A DNA stretch of 64,000 nt, taken from positions 8,370,320-8,434,319 of the forward strand of contig NZ_AP022871.1 of NCBI RefSeq assembly GCF_011764565.1. Reading direction: 5' to 3'. The notes below the pieces were generated by a model. That model did not search any database. It had not been told where the DNA came from and saw only the letters and a list, made by a program, of their open reading frames with translations. Position 1 is the first letter of the stretch. The number at the start of each line of letters is the position of its first letter. The position numbers were made by a program, and so were the translations under genes. Below are positions 62,519-64,000 of the stretch, in pieces. The stretch comes from Phytohabitans suffuscus (GTDB taxonomy: Bacteria; Actinomycetota; Actinomycetes; Mycobacteriales; Micromonosporaceae).

Positions 62519-63047
62519 GTGGCTGGACGTCTGACAACAGAGCGACTGACCCTGCGCCCCTGGGAGGTCGACGACGCCGAAGCGGCACTGGGCGTCTACG
62601 GCGAGGGCGGCGTGGCGCGCTGGCTCAGCCCGGCCATGGACACCGTCTCCGACCTGGGCGCGATGCGGCTGATCCTGCAGCAGTGGATCGCCGAGGACCA
62701 GCGCCTGTTCAGCCCCGCCGGCCGGTGGGCGGTCGAGCGCCTGGACGACAAGCAGGTGATCGGCGGCGCGGTGCTGCTGCCGCTCCCGCCCGGCGGCGAG
62801 GACCTCGAGATGGGCTGGACGCTGCGCCCGACGCGTGGGGAAGGGCTACGCCGCCGAGGCCGGCCGCCGGCTCGCGCTGTGGGCGTTCGAGGAGGGCTCC
62901 GACGAGGTCTTCGCGGTCACCCGGCCGGCCAACGAGCGGGCCGGCGCCACCGCCCGCCGCATCGGCATGCAGTGGGTCGGCGAGACGGAGAAGTACTACG
63001 ACCTGCGCCTGCAGGTCTTCCGGATCCGTCCGGGCGACATCGACTGA
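62519..63047 (+). CDS. GNAT-family N-acetyltransferase (frameshifted)
   Basis: A GCN5-related acetyltransferase of the RimJ type: TERLTLRPWEVDDAEA start, GWTLRPT then GKGYAAEAGRRLALWAF (acetyl-CoA pyrophosphate loop), and ANERAGATARRIGMQWVGE. The frame changes at about 62835-62845. Two missing bases restore T-R-W-G-K-G-Y-A, the family's WGKGYA motif, and a length of 176. The start is GTG 62519. The substrate may be an amine or a protein N-terminus. Confidence 0.8.
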
Positions 63048-63105
63048 TCTCGACGGCATCGACTGAGGTTTCGACGGCATTGGCTGACGTTTCGACGGGG
63101 CCGGG
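63031..63105. repeat. short tandem repeats derived from the acetyltransferase 3' end
   Basis: Units of about 20 bases with CGACGGCATCGACTGA follow the gene's own last codons and stop (CGACATCGACTGA), with two further diverged copies. Confidence 0.6.
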
Positions 63106-63126
63106 CCGCCCCGGCGGGGTGAGCGG

Positions 63127-63690
63127 TCAGTGCGGGAGGCTCGCCACCGTCATCCGGACCAGCCGCGCGTACGTCTCGTCGAGATCCTCCGGAAGCCCGA
63201 AGCCGCCGCTCGCCTCGATCGACGCGAAGCCGTGCACCACCGCGCGCACGCAGCGGGTGGCGTGGACGGCGTCGGAGTCGGTCAGCCCGTACCCGCGCAG
63301 CACCGCCAGGAACACCTCCAGCAGCCGCTGCCCCGCCTCGGCGGTCCGCGCGTCGTGCAGCGCGTCGGCGGGGACGGCGGCGTAGCGGGCGGGGTGGGCG
63401 GTCACGTACCCGCGGTACTCACGCATGAGGACCTCCACCGCCTCGTCGCCGGAACGGCCGATCACGGCCCGGGTGAAGCGCCCGGTCATCTCCTCCAGCA
63501 CCCGCGCGCCGACGAGCGTGCGAAGCTCGGCGAGGCTGCCCACGTGCTTGTAGAGCGAGGGGGCGGCGACGCCGGTGCGCTGCGCGACGGCCGCGAGGGT
63601 GAGCGCGTCGGCGCCCTGCTCGTCGATGATCGCGAGCGCGGCCTCGACCACGGCCGCGGTCGAGAGGCCGGCCCGGTAGCTACGCTTCAT
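63127..63690 (-). CDS. TetR-family transcriptional regulator with WHG-type C-terminal domain
   Basis: A 187-residue regulator. LTLAAVAQRTGVAAPSLYKHVG (about 31-52) is the DNA-binding helix-turn-helix; RAVVHGFASIEASGGFGLPE near 155-175 is the conserved segment of the WHG domain. ATG 63690 begins MKRSYRAGLSTAAVVEAAL; upstream ATGs at 63708 and 63726 are unlikely because they fall inside a repeated operator-like element. It probably controls itself and an adjacent gene. Confidence 0.87.
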   Translation of the reverse strand: MKRSYRAGLSTAAVVEAALAIIDEQGADALTLAAVAQRTGVAAPSLYKHVGSLAELRTLVGARVLEEMTGRFTRAVIGRSGDEAVEVLMREYRGYVTAHPARYAAVPADALHDARTAEAGQRLLEVFLAVLRGYGLTDSDAVHATRCVRAVVHGFASIEASGGFGLPEDLDETYARLVRMTVASLPH

Positions 63691-63714
63691 AGCGGCCAAG
63701 CTACCCTTCATAGC
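63679..63714. promoter_or_regulatory. tandem 15-bp operators over the TetR start
   Basis: GCTACGCTTCATAGC (63679-63693) and GCTACCCTTCATAGC (63700-63714) differ at one base and are 21 bases apart, two helical turns, each with GCTA/TAGC ends. The first overlaps the TetR start codon. Confidence 0.6.
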
Positions 63715-63772
63715 TAACACCGTCAAGCCGGGCCGGTCAAGGCTCAGCCGGCGGCGTCCCCGCGCGGGCGTG

Positions 63773-64000
63773 TCACGGGTGGGCCATCACCAGGACGCCG
63801 TGGGCCGGGCCGCCGATCGCCTGGTACAGGTGGGGCACGTCGCCGGGGAAGCGGATGAAGTCGCCCGGCCCCAGCTCGGCGGGCTCGGCCACCGGGCCGA
63901 CACGCAGCCGCCCGGCGACCACGAGCAGCGACTCGGTCACCCCCGCCGGGTGCGGCTCGGCGTGCCGGGCGGTGGTGGCGAAGTCCACCTCGTACAGTTC
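63773..64000 (-). CDS. cupin-domain protein, probably XRE regulator C-terminus (partial)
   Basis: Only the last 75 codons are in the window; the frame is open through base 64000. The sequence (ELYEVDFATTARHAEPHPAG, VVAGRLRVG, LGPGDFIRFPGDVPH) is a cupin barrel as found at the C-terminus of XRE-family regulators that sense small molecules. The N-terminal helix-turn-helix would lie outside the window, so this identification is inference. Confidence 0.7.
   Translation of the reverse strand, partial: ELYEVDFATTARHAEPHPAGVTESLLVVAGRLRVGPVAEPAELGPGDFIRFPGDVPHLYQAIGGPAHGVLVMAHP

Noticed and set aside
1..64000. tRNA, rRNA, prophage or insertion-sequence genes
   Set aside because: I found no transposase, integrase, phage structural genes or tRNA-like cloverleaf; apart from the intein and repeats no mobile element is supported.

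Overview
The window is very GC-rich with strong G/C third-codon preference, and it carries GTG/TTG starts, an ECF42-type sigma factor next to a DGPF protein, a TIGR03089 protein, a GerW-like protein and actinobacterial-style ClpC and ParE/ParC genes. It is chromosomal DNA of a filamentous actinomycete. Micromonosporaceae (Phytohabitans, Actinoplanes or Dactylosporangium-like) is my best guess, but that is inference. The gene content (pectate lyase, two sugar ABC transporters with L-arabinose isomerase, two GH4 glycosidases, a SBBP-repeat exoprotein) suggests a soil or plant-associated saprophyte.

Layout. 0-7.4 kb: Rieske/DUF2231 membrane protein, a ClpC paralogue, a hypothetical protein, a secreted beta-propeller-repeat protein. 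7.4-9 kb: non-coding repeat island 1. 9-13.9 kb: secreted pectate lyase, broken redoxin fragment, GH4 glycosidase, heptad-repeat small protein, AI-2E-type exporter. 14-18.8 kb: membrane protein, uridine-kinase-like protein, truncated YCII gene, transglutaminase-like protein, DGPF protein plus ECF42 sigma factor. 18.8-19.35 kb: repeat island 2. 19.35-27.3 kb: DUF3592 protein, TIGR03089 protein, class III aminotransferase, tiny Flp-motif protein, YaaA, GT4 glycosyltransferase, PhoX-type phosphatase. 27.4-39.3 kb: sugar locus made of chvE-gguA-gguB-araA and ytfQ-ytfR-ytfT-yjfF operons on the minus strand and a divergent LacI regulator, with matching operator-like palindromes in front of all three units. 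39.3-40.6 kb: repeat island 3. 40.6-49.6 kb: zinc-ribbon protein, erythromycin-esterase-like protein, BadF-type kinase with GH4 enzyme and ROK regulator, DedA remnant, secreted lytic-type protein, XRE regulator divergent from an SDR. 49.7-55.4 kb: parE and an intein-containing parC (a type IIA topoisomerase pair). 55.4-64 kb: quinone oxidoreductase, GerW protein, TetR/SDR pair, D-amino-acid deaminase-like and amidohydrolase pair, MFS transporter, acetyltransferase, TetR, and a cupin regulator running off the end.

Three things stand out. First, two families of short non-coding repeats fill the three gene-free islands. Family A (about 50 bp, six copies) folds as a long outer stem around a GC-rich apical hairpin, and its stem shows paired base changes between copies, so structure appears conserved. 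Family B (about 60 bp, four copies) always points towards family A copies and twice forms an inverted pair. Second, the parC gene carries an intein with a degenerate homing-endonuclease motif, and the extein just downstream has codon usage unlike the rest of the gene. Likewise the ytfQ-like gene switches abruptly to a different codon dialect. Third, at least 15 genes are broken by what look like single-base deletions in short G or C runs; one extra base restores the family's sequence and length in nearly every case. I read this as an assembly problem rather than biology and give the corrected gene extents.
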